Source: PALSA-505 sp035308365 (lineage in GTDB: Bacteria > Actinomycetota > Actinomycetes > Streptosporangiales > Streptosporangiaceae). From it: a stretch of 55,078 bases of DNA. Shown here in pieces: positions 1-8,458 of the stretch. The notes under the pieces are model-generated. The model saw nothing but the letters and a program-made list of their open reading frames with translations. It did no database searches and was not told the origin of the DNA. Made by a program: the position numbers and the translations under genes. The stretch spans positions 1 through 55,078 of the forward strand of contig DATGGU010000090.1 in NCBI GenBank assembly GCA_035308365.1. The letters are read 5' to 3'. Every line of letters begins with the position of its first letter. Position 1 is the stretch's first letter.

Positions 1-234
1 GTCGGCTACCTGGCCGACCGGCTGGCCCGTCTCGGCGTCGAGGACAAGCTTGCCGAGCTGGGCGCCCAGGCCGGCGCCGAGGTGCTGATCGGCGACTTCG
101 ACGATGCGGTGGTCTTCGACTGGGACCCCGGGCTGCCGGCCGGACCCGTCGCCGCCGGAGATGACAGCGGCGGCCGGGGCACCGGCGGCTACCGGTTCGG
201 CCCACGCGGAACCGACCGGAGGATTTCACCGTGA
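1..234 (+). CDS. obgE: Obg GTPase, C-terminal fragment
   Basis: This is the 3' end of the gene for the ribosome-associated GTPase Obg/CgtA; the G domain lies upstream of the window. The visible 77 codons contain the end of the Obg C-terminal (OCT) domain, recognisable from the LADRLARLGVEDKL helix and the IGDFDDAVVFDWDP strand that is nearly invariant in actinobacterial Obg proteins, followed by a Gly/Arg-rich tail. The stop codon TGA (232-234) overlaps the GTG start of proB, so the two genes are translationally coupled. Obg followed by proB is the usual actinobacterial order. Only the family assignment of the tail is at issue; it is short but characteristic. Confidence 0.9.
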   Translation, partial: VGYLADRLARLGVEDKLAELGAQAGAEVLIGDFDDAVVFDWDPGLPAGPVAAGDDSGGRGTGGYRFGPRGTDRRISP

Positions 235-1460
235 CCGCTACGGGGCACGGAGCCAGTCCGGAAGGGGGGAGCGGTCCGGGGCACGGGTCCGGTGCGGGGC
301 CGGAGGCCGGTTCAGGCCGTGGGACCGGTCCGGGGCAGGACCCGCTGGCTGTCCACCGGCACGACGTCGCCGTTGCCCGCAGGCTCGTGGTCAAGGTTGG
401 CTCATCGTCGCTCACCGCCGCCGCCGGCCGGATCGATGAGGCCCGGATTACGGCGCTGGCGGATGCGCTGGCGGGCAGGGCCCGCGACGGTGCCCAACTC
501 GTCCTCGTCTCATCCGGCGCGATAGCCGCCGGGCTGGCCCCGCTCGGGCTGTCCCGCCGGCCCCGGGATCTGGCGACCCAGCAGGCCGCGGCGAGCGTCG
601 GACAGGGCCTGCTCATCGCCCGGTACACAGCAGCCTTCGGGCAGCACGGCGTCCGCACCGGGCAGGTGCTGCTGACCGCCGACGATCTCATGCGGCGGGC
701 ACATTACCGCAACGCGCAGCGGACCCTCGAGCGGTTGCTCGGCCTCGGTGTACTGCCAGTGGTGAACGAGAACGACACGGTCGCCACCGACGAGATCCGG
801 TTCGGTGACAACGACCGGCTGGCGGCGCTGGTGGCCCATGTGGTCAGGGCGGACGCGCTCGTCCTGCTGTCCGACGTGGACGGGCTTTATGACGGCGACC
901 CCAAGGTTCCCGGTGCCCGGCGGATCGGCGAGGTGAGCGGGCCGGATGACCTCGACGGCATCGCGCTGGGCAAGCCCGGCCGGTTCGGTACCGGTGGCAT
1001 GATCACCAAGGTCGAGTCGGCGCATATCGCCGCAAGTGCCGGGATCCCCGTCCTGGTAGCGGCGGCCGGGCAGGTCCAGGCCGCCCTGGCCGGGGAACCG
1101 GTCGGCACCTACTTCGTCCCACAGCAGCGCCGTCCGGCCGGACGGCAGCTCTGGCTGGCTCATGCGGCCGTCGGCCGGGGACGGCTACGGCTGGATGGCG
1201 GCGCCGTGCGGGCCGTCGTCGGCCGGCGGGCTTCGCTGCTGCCCGCCGGGATCATTGGCGTGGAGGGCGATTTCGAGGCCGGTGATCCCGTCGACCTGTG
1301 CGACGAGAGCGGCGGCGTGATAGCCCGCGGCCTGGTCAATTACGATGCCACCGAAATTCCGGACCTGATGGGCCGCAGCACCCGCACCCTGGCCGCCGAA
1401 CTCGGAGTGGCCTATGAACGCGAGATCGTCCATCGCGACGACCTGGTGGTGCTCTCCTGA
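231..1460 (+). CDS. proB: Glutamate 5-kinase
   Basis: Glutamate 5-kinase catalyses ATP-dependent phosphorylation of L-glutamate, the first step of proline synthesis. The protein is 409 residues: a Gly/Ser/Pro-rich N-terminal extension of about 45 residues, then the amino-acid kinase domain beginning at RRLVVKVGSSSLT, with the NENDTVATDEI and FGDNDRLAAL substrate/nucleotide loops, DGLYDGDPK and the GTGGMITKV motif, and a C-terminal PUA domain (about residues 310-400). The GTG start at 231 follows a GGAGG Shine-Dalgarno at 217-222 and overlaps the obgE stop. The low-complexity extension is unusual for the family (about 370 residues) and translation could begin later, but no better ribosome site is seen. 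The usual partner proA does not follow. Confidence 0.95.
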   Translation: MTATGHGASPEGGSGPGHGSGAGPEAGSGRGTGPGQDPLAVHRHDVAVARRLVVKVGSSSLTAAAGRIDEARITALADALAGRARDGAQLVLVSSGAIAAGLAPLGLSRRPRDLATQQAAASVGQGLLIARYTAAFGQHGVRTGQVLLTADDLMRRAHYRNAQRTLERLLGLGVLPVVNENDTVATDEIRFGDNDRLAALVAHVVRADALVLLSDVDGLYDGDPKVPGARRIGEVSGPDDLDGIALGKPGRFGTGGMITKVESAHIAASAGIPVLVAAAGQVQAALAGEPVGTYFVPQQRRPAGRQLWLAHAAVGRGRLRLDGGAVRAVVGRRASLLPAGIIGVEGDFEAGDPVDLCDESGGVIARGLVNYDATEIPDLMGRSTRTLAAELGVAYEREIVHRDDLVVLS

Positions 1461-1601
1461 AGATCAGCCGCCAAGATCGCTACATTCCAAAGCTTTTCTT
1501 CCAGAATGGCGACATTTGTTGACAGCTGGAATATAGCGGTCGTATAACGTCGCCCAGGTACTCATCATTGACGCAGGGGGAACCGCATCGGCGGGCGCAG
1601 G

Positions 1602-3785
1602 ATGGTGACGGTAGTAGAACGAGGTCAGGGCCCGGCCGACGGCCGGGCTCCCGCAGGCGTCCCCCGGCAGCTTCCACCCGCTCCCAGGCAGTTCGTCGGC
1701 CGCGCCGAGGAGCTCAAGGCACTCTCCGAGCTGCTAGACCGGGTCGCCGGCTCCGGCGGTGCGGCGGTGATCTCGGCAATCGGCGGCACCGCAGGTGTCG
1801 GCAAGACCGCACTGGCCGTCCACTGGGCGCACCAGGTGGCGGAGCGCTTCCCGGACGGCCAGCTCTACGTGAACCTTCGCGGGTTTGACCCATCGAGCCC
1901 GCCGGTGCGGCCAGAGGACGCGGTCCGGGGCTTTCTGGCCGCCCTCGGCATCCCTCCGGAGCGGATCCCGGTCGGCCTCGACGCACGGACCGCCCTGCTG
2001 CGCAGCCTGCTGGCGGGAAGGCGCGTGCTGGTCCTGCTGGACAACGCCAGGGACGCCGGGCAGGTGCGGTCACTGATCCCGGCCACCCCCGGCTGCCTGA
2101 CGCTGATCACCAGCAGGAACGAGCTGACCAGCCTCGCCGCGACGCACAGCGCTGAGCTGCTTTCCCTGGACGTGCTCACCGGCGTCGAGGCGACCGAACT
2201 GCTCGAACGCCGGCTCGGCCGGCAGCGGATCGAGGGGGAGCAGCCGGCCGTCGCCCAGCTCACCACGCTGTGCGCCAGGCTCCCGCTGGCGCTGACGATC
2301 ATCTCGGCCCGCGCCGCGGTCCGCCACAACCTCCCGCTGAGTTCCCTCGTCTCCGAGCTGCGGGACGCCCACGGCGTGCTCGACGCCCTCAGTCTCGACC
2401 CAGCCAGTCTCGACCCATCCAGTCTCGACGTGCCCAGTCTCGACGTGCCCAGCCTCGGGCCGGCCGCCGGCCCGGGCACGCCAACTGGCAAGACAGACAC
2501 GCCGACCAGCGTCCGGGCCGTGTTCTCCTGGTCCTGCCAGCAGCTTGGCAATCAGGCTGCCCGGATGTTCCGTCTGCTCGGCGCGCATCCCGGGCCCGAC
2601 ATCTCGATCCCGGCCGCCGCCAGCCTGGCTGGGATACCGGCCAGCCAGGCGGGTCCGCTGCTGAGCGAGCTGACCAGCGCCAGCCTTCTCGCCGAGCACT
2701 CCCCCGGCAGGTTCGCCTTCCACGACCTGCTCCGTGCCTACGCCGCCGAACAGGCCCGCGGCGACCCTGCTGAGCTGCACGCGGCCAGGCTGCGGGTGCT
2801 CGACCACTATCTGCGGACCGGCTTCGCCGCGGCGCTCCTGCTGGAGCCACACCGGGCCAGGATCACGCTCGGACCGGCCCAGCCCGGCGTGCTGACCGAG
2901 CCGCTTGCCAGCTATCAGGAGGCCCTGGCCTGGTTCGATGCCGAGCTTCAGGTCATGCTCGCGGCCGTCTCGCTGGCCGCTGAACACGGCTATGACGTCC
3001 ATGCCTGGCAGCTGGCCTGGACCATGGCGGACTTCCTCGACTGGCGCGGGCGCTGGTCTGACTGGTCGGCCACCCAGCAGATCGCGCTCGACGCTTGCAT
3101 CAGGCTCGGTGACCTGGTGGGCCAGGGCCACGCCCGGCGCTCGCTGGCCCGCGCCTGCAACGAGCAGGGCCGCTACGACGACACCCGCTCACACCTGACC
3201 GAAGCGCTCAACCTGTTCCGCGAGACGGGCAACGTGCTGGGCCTGGCGCGCTGCCACATCGACATGGCCGCCGTGCTGGAACGCCAGTCGAGTTACGACA
3301 CGGCGATCGAGCACGCCGAGCACGCCCTCGAACTGTTCCGCGACGTCAGCTACGCGCCCGGGCAGGCGAACGCGCTCAACGCCATCGGCTGGTGCCACGC
3401 GATGGCCGGGCATCATGCCCTTGCGCTCAGCTACTGCCAGCAAGCCATCGACCTGCAACGCGAACTGGGGGACAATCTCTGCGAGGCCGGCACCTGGGAC
3501 AGCCTCGGCTACGCCCACCATCATCTGGGTCAGTATCCCGACGCCATCGCCTGCTACCGGCGTGCGCTGGAGTTCTGCCAGGAGGTTGGTCACCGCCGCA
3601 ACCAGGCCGAGATCCTCGATCATCTGGCCGAGACCCAGCAGGCCTCCGGGGACGCTGCCGCGGCCAGGGAAAGCTGGCGGCAGGCGCTGGGCCTTCTGAA
3701 CGAGCTGAATCACCCGGACGCCGACCGCATCCGGGCCAGGCTGACCGCCCTGGCGGACGACCAAGCATCCCCTCCAGCCGGTTGA
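1602..3785 (+). CDS. NB-ARC ATPase with C-terminal TPRs, no DNA-binding domain
   Basis: A 727-residue STAND-type signalling ATPase. After about 30 disordered residues it has an FVGRAEEL entry motif, a Walker A loop GGTAGVGKT (residues 61-69), a Walker B-like RRVLVLLDN, and the LPLALTII motif of NB-ARC proteins. The C-terminal third (about 480-720) is a run of TPR helices. In actinomycetes such modules usually sit behind a SARP/BTAD or XRE DNA-binding domain, as in AfsR-type regulators; none is present here, so it may sense ligand or partner proteins without binding DNA. A Ser-Leu-Asp-Pro minisatellite interrupts the winged-helix linker at 2391-2465. The ATG at 1602 was chosen because the conserved region starts shortly after; its ribosome site is weak. 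It occupies the place where proA would be expected. Confidence 0.85.
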   Translation: MVTVVERGQGPADGRAPAGVPRQLPPAPRQFVGRAEELKALSELLDRVAGSGGAAVISAIGGTAGVGKTALAVHWAHQVAERFPDGQLYVNLRGFDPSSPPVRPEDAVRGFLAALGIPPERIPVGLDARTALLRSLLAGRRVLVLLDNARDAGQVRSLIPATPGCLTLITSRNELTSLAATHSAELLSLDVLTGVEATELLERRLGRQRIEGEQPAVAQLTTLCARLPLALTIISARAAVRHNLPLSSLVSELRDAHGVLDALSLDPASLDPSSLDVPSLDVPSLGPAAGPGTPTGKTDTPTSVRAVFSWSCQQLGNQAARMFRLLGAHPGPDISIPAAASLAGIPASQAGPLLSELTSASLLAEHSPGRFAFHDLLRAYAAEQARGDPAELHAARLRVLDHYLRTGFAAALLLEPHRARITLGPAQPGVLTEPLASYQEALAWFDAELQVMLAAVSLAAEHGYDVHAWQLAWTMADFLDWRGRWSDWSATQQIALDACIRLGDLVGQGHARRSLARACNEQGRYDDTRSHLTEALNLFRETGNVLGLARCHIDMAAVLERQSSYDTAIEHAEHALELFRDVSYAPGQANALNAIGWCHAMAGHHALALSYCQQAIDLQRELGDNLCEAGTWDSLGYAHHHLGQYPDAIACYRRALEFCQEVGHRRNQAEILDHLAETQQASGDAAAARESWRQALGLLNELNHPDADRIRARLTALADDQASPPAG
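2391..2465 (+). repeat. 15-bp in-frame minisatellite, five units
   Basis: Five tandem 15-bp units beginning AGTCTCGACC at 2391, 2406, 2421, 2436 and 2451; units 3 and 4 are identical and unit 5 is degenerate. They encode SLDPA-like pentapeptides inside the NB-ARC protein linker. The length is a multiple of three, so unit gain or loss keeps the frame. Confidence 0.9.
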
Positions 3786-3828
3786 CCTGGCGTCGACGGG
3801 ACCAGGCGGCGAAATCACCCCCGATACC

Positions 3829-4767
3829 ATGTCCGTCGTGGACACGACGGACGCGACGGACCCGGCAGGCAACCCCGAACCGGCAGGCAACCCCGAACCG
3901 GCAGGCAACCAGGAACCAAACCGCCGCCCCGAGCCCGCCCGCCACGTCAAGCCAGCCCGCGACTCCGCCCCCAGCCAGAATCAAGAACCCGGCACCCAGC
4001 GAGCCCTCTCATTCGGCACCCAGGCCGCTGCCTACGCCGAGCACCGCCCCGATTACGCACAGTCCGCGGTCAAGTGGGCCCTCGATCCGGTCCTCACCAG
4101 GGAATCCGTGCACGTCCTCGACCTGGGCGCGGGAACCGGCAAGCTCACCGGTGTCATCACCACCCTGGCCGCCACCCGCCCGCCAGGTCAGCTCACCGTC
4201 GTCGCCGCCGAACCGGACCCGGCAATGCTGGCCGAGTTCCGCACCCACATGCCCGGGATCCAGGTCATGACGGGCAGGGCCGAGGACATCCCGCTGCCCG
4301 GCAACTCGGTTGACGCCGTGCTGTGCGGCCAGGCCGCCCACTGGTTCGACCTGGACAAAGCCTTGCCGGAGATCGCCCGGGTCCTCACCGGCGGCGGGGT
4401 CTTCGCGGGCCTGTGGAACATGGACGACGACCGGGTGCCCTGGGTGGCCGGCCTGCTCCGCGAGTACAACCCCACAATGGCCGCCAGCGAGTGGCGGCAG
4501 CGCGAACACAACTGGCTGAACGGTCACCGGGGCAGCGAACACTTCCGCCAAGCCGAAAAGGCCGTGTTCGAGCACGGCCAGGAGCGCACCGCGGACTCAC
4601 TGGTCGCCCTGCTCGCGACGCACTCCAGGCAGATTCTCATGGACCCGGCAACGCGAGCCGAGAACCTGGGCAGGATCCGCGACTACCTGGCATCCCGGCC
4701 AGAAACGGCCCACGGCGTGTTCCGCTATCCGATGCTGACCGGGGTGCTCCGTACCGTAAAGCTGTGA
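3829..4767 (+). CDS. Class I SAM-dependent methyltransferase
   Basis: A 312-residue protein whose core starts near residue 60 with the FGTQAAAYAEHRPDY signature common to small-molecule methyltransferases. Motif I is LDLGAGTGKLT, followed by an acidic strand end (VVAAEPD) and the motif IV-like VDAVLCGQAAHWFDLDKAL. It probably methylates a small metabolite; the substrate cannot be read. The first 55 residues are disordered and contain three AGNPEP-type repeats (3862-3915). The gene lies 43 bp after the NB-ARC gene on the same strand and ends 9 bp from the convergent M48 protease gene. The ATG at 3829 lacks a strong ribosome site; the repeat tract could also be partly untranslated, in which case the enzyme would start near residue 55. 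Confidence 0.85.
   Translation: MSVVDTTDATDPAGNPEPAGNPEPAGNQEPNRRPEPARHVKPARDSAPSQNQEPGTQRALSFGTQAAAYAEHRPDYAQSAVKWALDPVLTRESVHVLDLGAGTGKLTGVITTLAATRPPGQLTVVAAEPDPAMLAEFRTHMPGIQVMTGRAEDIPLPGNSVDAVLCGQAAHWFDLDKALPEIARVLTGGGVFAGLWNMDDDRVPWVAGLLREYNPTMAASEWRQREHNWLNGHRGSEHFRQAEKAVFEHGQERTADSLVALLATHSRQILMDPATRAENLGRIRDYLASRPETAHGVFRYPMLTGVLRTVKL
3862..3915 (+). repeat. 18-bp in-frame minisatellite, three units
   Basis: Three 18-bp units (3862-3879, 3880-3897, 3898-3915) beginning CCGGCAGGCAACC; the first two are identical and the third has two changes. They encode PAGNPE repeats in the disordered N-terminus of the methyltransferase. Confidence 0.9.
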
Positions 4768-4776
4768 CCTCGAAGC

Positions 4777-5808
4777 TCAGGAGTCGTCAGAGCTATCGCG
4801 GCGTCCGCCGAAGAGACCGCTGAAAATCCGCTCCCCGGCCCCGGCGGCCGTCCCGGCGACGCCCCGGACCAGGCCGATGAAAGGGTCTTCGGACCGGCTC
4901 CATGACTCCTGGTAGGCGCGCGCCGCCGACCTGACCTCCTCGCCGACCGAGGCGGTCCCGTCATCTTCGCGCCGCGGGTAGTTGCCGGCCAGGATGCGGG
5001 CGTAGTCCCCGCTCTCCGCCCAGCGGTCGAGTTCGGCGAACCGTACCACCGCGAACGGGTGCGTGGTCCCCTCGAGCTGCAGCAGCTTGAGCAGGCCTTC
5101 CCGGACGTCGGGCACCGCGTCGTACTCGTGTGCCTGCTGGTGGAAGGCGTCCGCGCTCAGCTCGGACATGTAGGCGCCCCCTGCCATCTTCATCAGCGCC
5201 CGGCGGGCGGCGTCCACGTCCTGCCCGGCCAGCAGCCCGGCGCGGTCGCAGGACAGCTCCGACTTGCGGTACCACTCTTCCAGGCCCCAGATGATCGCCC
5301 GCAGGCCCAGGTAGCCGATCGGCATCCAGGCGATCCGCTGGGCCAGCCGGATCAGGTGGAACAGCATGGTCCGGTAGACCGCGTGCCCGGACAGCACGTG
5401 GCCGAGCTCGTGCCCGACGACGAACCTGAGCTCTTCCGGGTCGCACAGGTTGACCATGCCGGTCGTGATCACGATGAACGGCTTGTCCGAACCCAGCGCC
5501 ATCGCGTTGACCATCGGGTCCTGCGTGATGAACAGCTCGGGCACGGTCGGCAGGTCCAGGATGTAGGACCCGTCGCGCAGCGTCTCGTAGATGTGCGCGA
5601 ACTGGGTCTCTCCGGCACGCACGCTGCTGGCCAGGAACATCAGGCGCAGGCTGCGGTCGTTGAACAGCCCGGACAGACGGCGGAGCAGCACGTCGAATCC
5701 GGTGAGCTTACGCAGCGCGACGAGGGCCGAACGGTCCGCGGGGTGCTCGTAGGCGCGGGAGCTGATACCGGGCAGGCGTACCCGGGAACGATCCGGCACT
5801 GAGGTCAT
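4777..5808 (-). CDS. M48 family zinc metallopeptidase
   Basis: A 343-residue metallopeptidase related to HtpX/Ste24-type enzymes. It has the zinc-binding helix HELGH at residues 133-137, with a third ligand most likely Glu184 in SELSCDRAGLL (the conserved E-x3-D of the family). Hydrophobic stretches at about 145-175 may form a membrane hairpin; there is no signal peptide. The C-terminal 60 residues are polar and end in a Gly/Arg/Ser tail. Such proteins are linked to membrane protein quality control, but the target is unknown. The gene is divergent from the PaaK-like gene; the shared 200-bp region holds two inverted repeats (5814-5894). It converges on the methyltransferase gene with only 9 bp between stops. 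Confidence 0.9.
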   Translation of the reverse strand: MTSVPDRSRVRLPGISSRAYEHPADRSALVALRKLTGFDVLLRRLSGLFNDRSLRLMFLASSVRAGETQFAHIYETLRDGSYILDLPTVPELFITQDPMVNAMALGSDKPFIVITTGMVNLCDPEELRFVVGHELGHVLSGHAVYRTMLFHLIRLAQRIAWMPIGYLGLRAIIWGLEEWYRKSELSCDRAGLLAGQDVDAARRALMKMAGGAYMSELSADAFHQQAHEYDAVPDVREGLLKLLQLEGTTHPFAVVRFAELDRWAESGDYARILAGNYPRREDDGTASVGEEVRSAARAYQESWSRSEDPFIGLVRGVAGTAAGAGERIFSGLFGGRRDSSDDS

Positions 5809-5813
5809 AGAAA

Positions 5814-5894
5814 GACCCTTTCGAATCTCACGGTCGCTGGCTAACTGTCGCGAATCAGACCCTGATTCATGATCATCTATGATTTGAAAGGGCC
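5814..5894. promoter_or_regulatory. Nested inverted repeats in a divergent promoter
   Basis: Two symmetric elements lie between the divergent M48 and PaaK-like genes. The inner one is a perfect 7-bp palindrome, GAATCAG (5852-5858) and CTGATTC (5862-5868) with a 3-bp spacer. The outer one has 14-bp arms, GACCCTTTCGAATC (5814-5827) and GATTTGAAAGGGCC (5881-5894), matching at 12 of 14 positions when one is inverted. The arrangement looks like a repressor or activator operator set close to the M48 start. No regulator gene is adjacent. The palindromes are seen directly; the function is inferred. Confidence 0.5.
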
Positions 5895-6008
5895 TTCAAC
5901 GAATGCTAGTCCAGGAGTGTGAGTGAACGCGACACATCGCGACGGTTACGGCGGCCAACGGCGGCCTTCGATAGCAAGATCGCTAAAAGGTCTTGAATAA
6001 TACTCCCG

Positions 6009-7334
6009 ATGACCGATCCTTCTATGACCCCCGTCACCCCCAGCCGGACCATGTTCGAGCCGGACGCCGAGACCATGCCGGCCAGGCAGCGGGCCGAACT
6101 GCAGGGTGAGCGGCTGCGTGCCCTGGTGGGCCGGCTGCTCGCGGCCGGCGGGCCACAGGCAGCGCTGCTCCGCCAGGCGAACGTCACCAGCGGCGCCGGG
6201 CTCCGCCTGGCCGACCTTCCCCGGCTGCCGATGACGGCCAAGCAGGATCTGTGGGACGCCTACCCGTTCGGCATGGTGACCGTGCCGATGAGCGAGGTGG
6301 TCGCCGTGCACGGGTCCAGCGGCACCGGCGGCCGGCCCACCCTCGTCGCCTACACGAAAGATGACCTCAAGCTGTGGGCCCGGATGTGCGCGCGGTCGCT
6401 GGGCTGCGCGGGCGCCACCGCCGCCAGCATCGTGCACAACGCCTACGGCTACGGGCTGTTCACCGGCGGCCTCGGCATCCACCAGGGCGCGATCGAACTC
6501 GGTGCCACCGTCGTCCCGGTGTCCGGCGGCATGACCTCGCGCCAGGTCACCCTGGTCCGCGACCTGCGCCCCGACATCCTGACCTGCACGCCGTCTTACG
6601 CACTGCGCCTCGGTGAGGCTCTGGCAGGCCCAACCACCCTGCGCGCAGGCCTGTTCGGCGCCGAGCCCTGGACCGACGAGCTGCGTGCACACATCCAGGA
6701 ACTGCTCGGCCTGCGCGCACTGGACATCTACGGCCTGTCCGAGGTGATCGGCCCGGGCGTGGCCGCCGAATGCTACGAGGCGGCCGACGGCCTGCACGTG
6801 AACGAGGACCACTTCATTGTAGAGGCGGTCGACCCGGCCAGCGGCGAGCCGGTCCCCGACGGCACCCCCGGCGAGCTGGTGTTCACCACGGTCACCAAGC
6901 AGGCGCTCCCGTTGCTGCGCTACCGCACCGGCGACATCGCGTCGCTGAACCGCGAGCCCTGCCGCTGTGGCCGCACCCTGGCCCGGATGAGCAAGGTGAT
7001 CGGCCGCCGCGACGACATGCTCGTGCTGTCCGGCGTCAACGTCTACCCCAGCGAGGTGGAGCGGGTGCTGCTCGCCGAGCCGGGTCTGGCGCCCGATTAC
7101 CTGCTCGTCGTCGACAAACGTGCTGTCCCCAGCCGGCTGATCTGCTGTTGCGAATTCCTGACGGATGGGGCCGGCGTACTGCCAGGCTCTGTCGAACAGC
7201 GGCTGCGGGACGCGCTGGGGGTCCGCGTCCGGCTCGAGATCCTGCCGCCGGGGACGGTGCCGAGGACCGAGGTGGGCAAGGCGGTACGGGTGGTGACCTG
7301 GGACGGCGGCGAACCGCCCCTGCCTGGCTTGTAA
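6009..7334 (+). CDS. PaaK-like phenylacetate-CoA ligase family enzyme
   Basis: A 441-residue adenylate-forming enzyme of the phenylacetate-CoA ligase family, which activates aromatic or related acids with ATP and transfers them to CoA. Visible motifs are the nucleotide-binding HGSSGTGGRPTLVAYT, the A5-like YGLSEVIGPG, RTGDIASL before a CRCGRT zinc/hinge segment, and the C-terminal ATP-grasping end with PRTEVGKAVRV. Length and motif order match intact PaaK. No other phenylacetate degradation genes (paaABCDE, paaG and so on) are nearby, so the natural substrate may differ, for example a biosynthetic starter acid. The ATG at 6009 follows an AT-rich stretch. It is followed by nadD after 23 bp. 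Confidence 0.88.
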   Translation: MTDPSMTPVTPSRTMFEPDAETMPARQRAELQGERLRALVGRLLAAGGPQAALLRQANVTSGAGLRLADLPRLPMTAKQDLWDAYPFGMVTVPMSEVVAVHGSSGTGGRPTLVAYTKDDLKLWARMCARSLGCAGATAASIVHNAYGYGLFTGGLGIHQGAIELGATVVPVSGGMTSRQVTLVRDLRPDILTCTPSYALRLGEALAGPTTLRAGLFGAEPWTDELRAHIQELLGLRALDIYGLSEVIGPGVAAECYEAADGLHVNEDHFIVEAVDPASGEPVPDGTPGELVFTTVTKQALPLLRYRTGDIASLNREPCRCGRTLARMSKVIGRRDDMLVLSGVNVYPSEVERVLLAEPGLAPDYLLVVDKRAVPSRLICCCEFLTDGAGVLPGSVEQRLRDALGVRVRLEILPPGTVPRTEVGKAVRVVTWDGGEPPLPGL

Positions 7335-7357
7335 GCGGCCAGGGTTAGTCTCTGCAC

Positions 7358-7978
7358 ATGAATGCAGCGGGTGCCCGGATCGGCGTGATGGGTGGCACGT
7401 TCGATCCCATCCACCATGGTCACCTGGTCGCGGCGAGCGAGGTCGCGCACGCGTTCTCGCTGGACGAGGTGGTGTTCGTTCCGACCGGTCAGCCGGAAGA
7501 CAAGAAGAACGCCTCGGCCGCCGAGGACAGGTACCTGATGACGGTGATCGCGACCGCGTCCAACCCAAGGTTCTCGGTCAGCCGGGTGGACATCGACCGG
7601 CCGGGCCTGACCTACACCATCGACACCCTGCGCGACCTGCGGGCCACCCGCGGCCCGGCCAACCAGATGTTCTTCATCACCGGCGCGGACGCGCTGGCCA
7701 GGATCATGTCCTGGCGCGATGTGGACGAACTTTTCACCCTGGCGCATTTCGTAGGCTGTACTCGTCCCGGACACCAGCTGACCGTGGCCGGTATACCGGA
7801 CGGGAAGGTGAGCCTGATCGAGATACCCGCGCTGACGATCTCGTCTACCGCCTGCCGCGCCCGGGTCGCCAAGGGCGAGCCGATCTGGTATCTCGTTCCC
7901 GATGGCATCGTGCAGTACATTGCCAAGCGCGGTCTGTACACCGGCAGGACACCAGCACATGAGAGCCTAGAGCAGTAG
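7358..7978 (+). CDS. nadD: Nicotinate-nucleotide adenylyltransferase
   Basis: NadD transfers AMP to nicotinate mononucleotide to make deamido-NAD in NAD synthesis. The 206-residue protein has the nucleotidyltransferase loop GGTFDPIHHGHL near the N-terminus, the FITGADALARI segment and a C-terminal ISSTACRARVAKG (family consensus ISST-x-IR), followed by the usual LVPDGIVQYIAKRGLY end. One deviation is Ala-Cys where Asp-Ile is usual after ISST. Its place directly before rsfS is the standard actinobacterial order; usually proA stands just upstream, but here a PaaK-like gene does. Confidence 0.95.
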   Translation: MNAAGARIGVMGGTFDPIHHGHLVAASEVAHAFSLDEVVFVPTGQPEDKKNASAAEDRYLMTVIATASNPRFSVSRVDIDRPGLTYTIDTLRDLRATRGPANQMFFITGADALARIMSWRDVDELFTLAHFVGCTRPGHQLTVAGIPDGKVSLIEIPALTISSTACRARVAKGEPIWYLVPDGIVQYIAKRGLYTGRTPAHESLEQ

Positions 7979-8006
7979 GTCTACCTATGGAGGACGAGCA
8001 GCGCAC

Positions 8007-8420
8007 GTGACAGCATCCGAAACGGCCGTCGAGCTGATCGAGATCGCCGCCGCCGCCGCGGCCGACAAGCTCGCCACCGGCATCATCGCTTACGACGTGA
8101 GTGAGCAGCTCGTCATCACCGACGCGTTTCTGCTCTGCTCGGCGGGCAACGACCGGCAGGTCCGGGCGATCGTGGACGAGATCGAGGCCAAGCTGCGGCT
8201 GGCCGGAGCCAGGCCGGCCCGCCGCGAGGGCGAGCGCGAGGGCCGCTGGGTCCTGCTCGACTACATCGACGTCGTGATCCACATCCAGCATTCCGACGAG
8301 CGCTCCTTCTACATGCTCGAACGGCTGTGGAAGGACTGCCCGTTGATCCCGCTGCCCGAGCCCGCCGCCACCACCTCCGGTGGCCAGGGACCGGTGCCCG
8401 GCAGCGGAGAGCTGCGCTGA
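8007..8420 (+). CDS. rsfS: Ribosomal silencing factor RsfS
   Basis: RsfS (DUF143/Iojap) binds L14 on the 50S subunit and blocks subunit joining during starvation. The 137-residue protein shows the family core: AADKLATGIIAYDVSEQLVITDAF, CSAGNDRQVRAIVDEI and GRWVLLDYIDVVIHIQH, then FYMLERLWKDC. A GTG start at 8007 follows a purine-rich AGGACGAG. It lies 28 bp after nadD and 38 bp before the histidine phosphatase start, in one transcription unit. Confidence 0.95.
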   Translation: MTASETAVELIEIAAAAAADKLATGIIAYDVSEQLVITDAFLLCSAGNDRQVRAIVDEIEAKLRLAGARPARREGEREGRWVLLDYIDVVIHIQHSDERSFYMLERLWKDCPLIPLPEPAATTSGGQGPVPGSGELR

Positions 8421-8458
8421 GCGCCGGCCCGGCCGCCCAGCCGGCCGCGGCGCCATCC

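Noticed and set aside
2070..3131. 353-codon minus-strand frame inside the NB-ARC gene
   Set aside because: Antisense to a protein with a clear P-loop and TPRs; its sequence lacks domain features.
8327..8458. Upstream extension of the histidine phosphatase into rsfS
   Set aside because: It overlaps rsfS and has no conservation; the RHG motif follows the ATG at 8459 closely.
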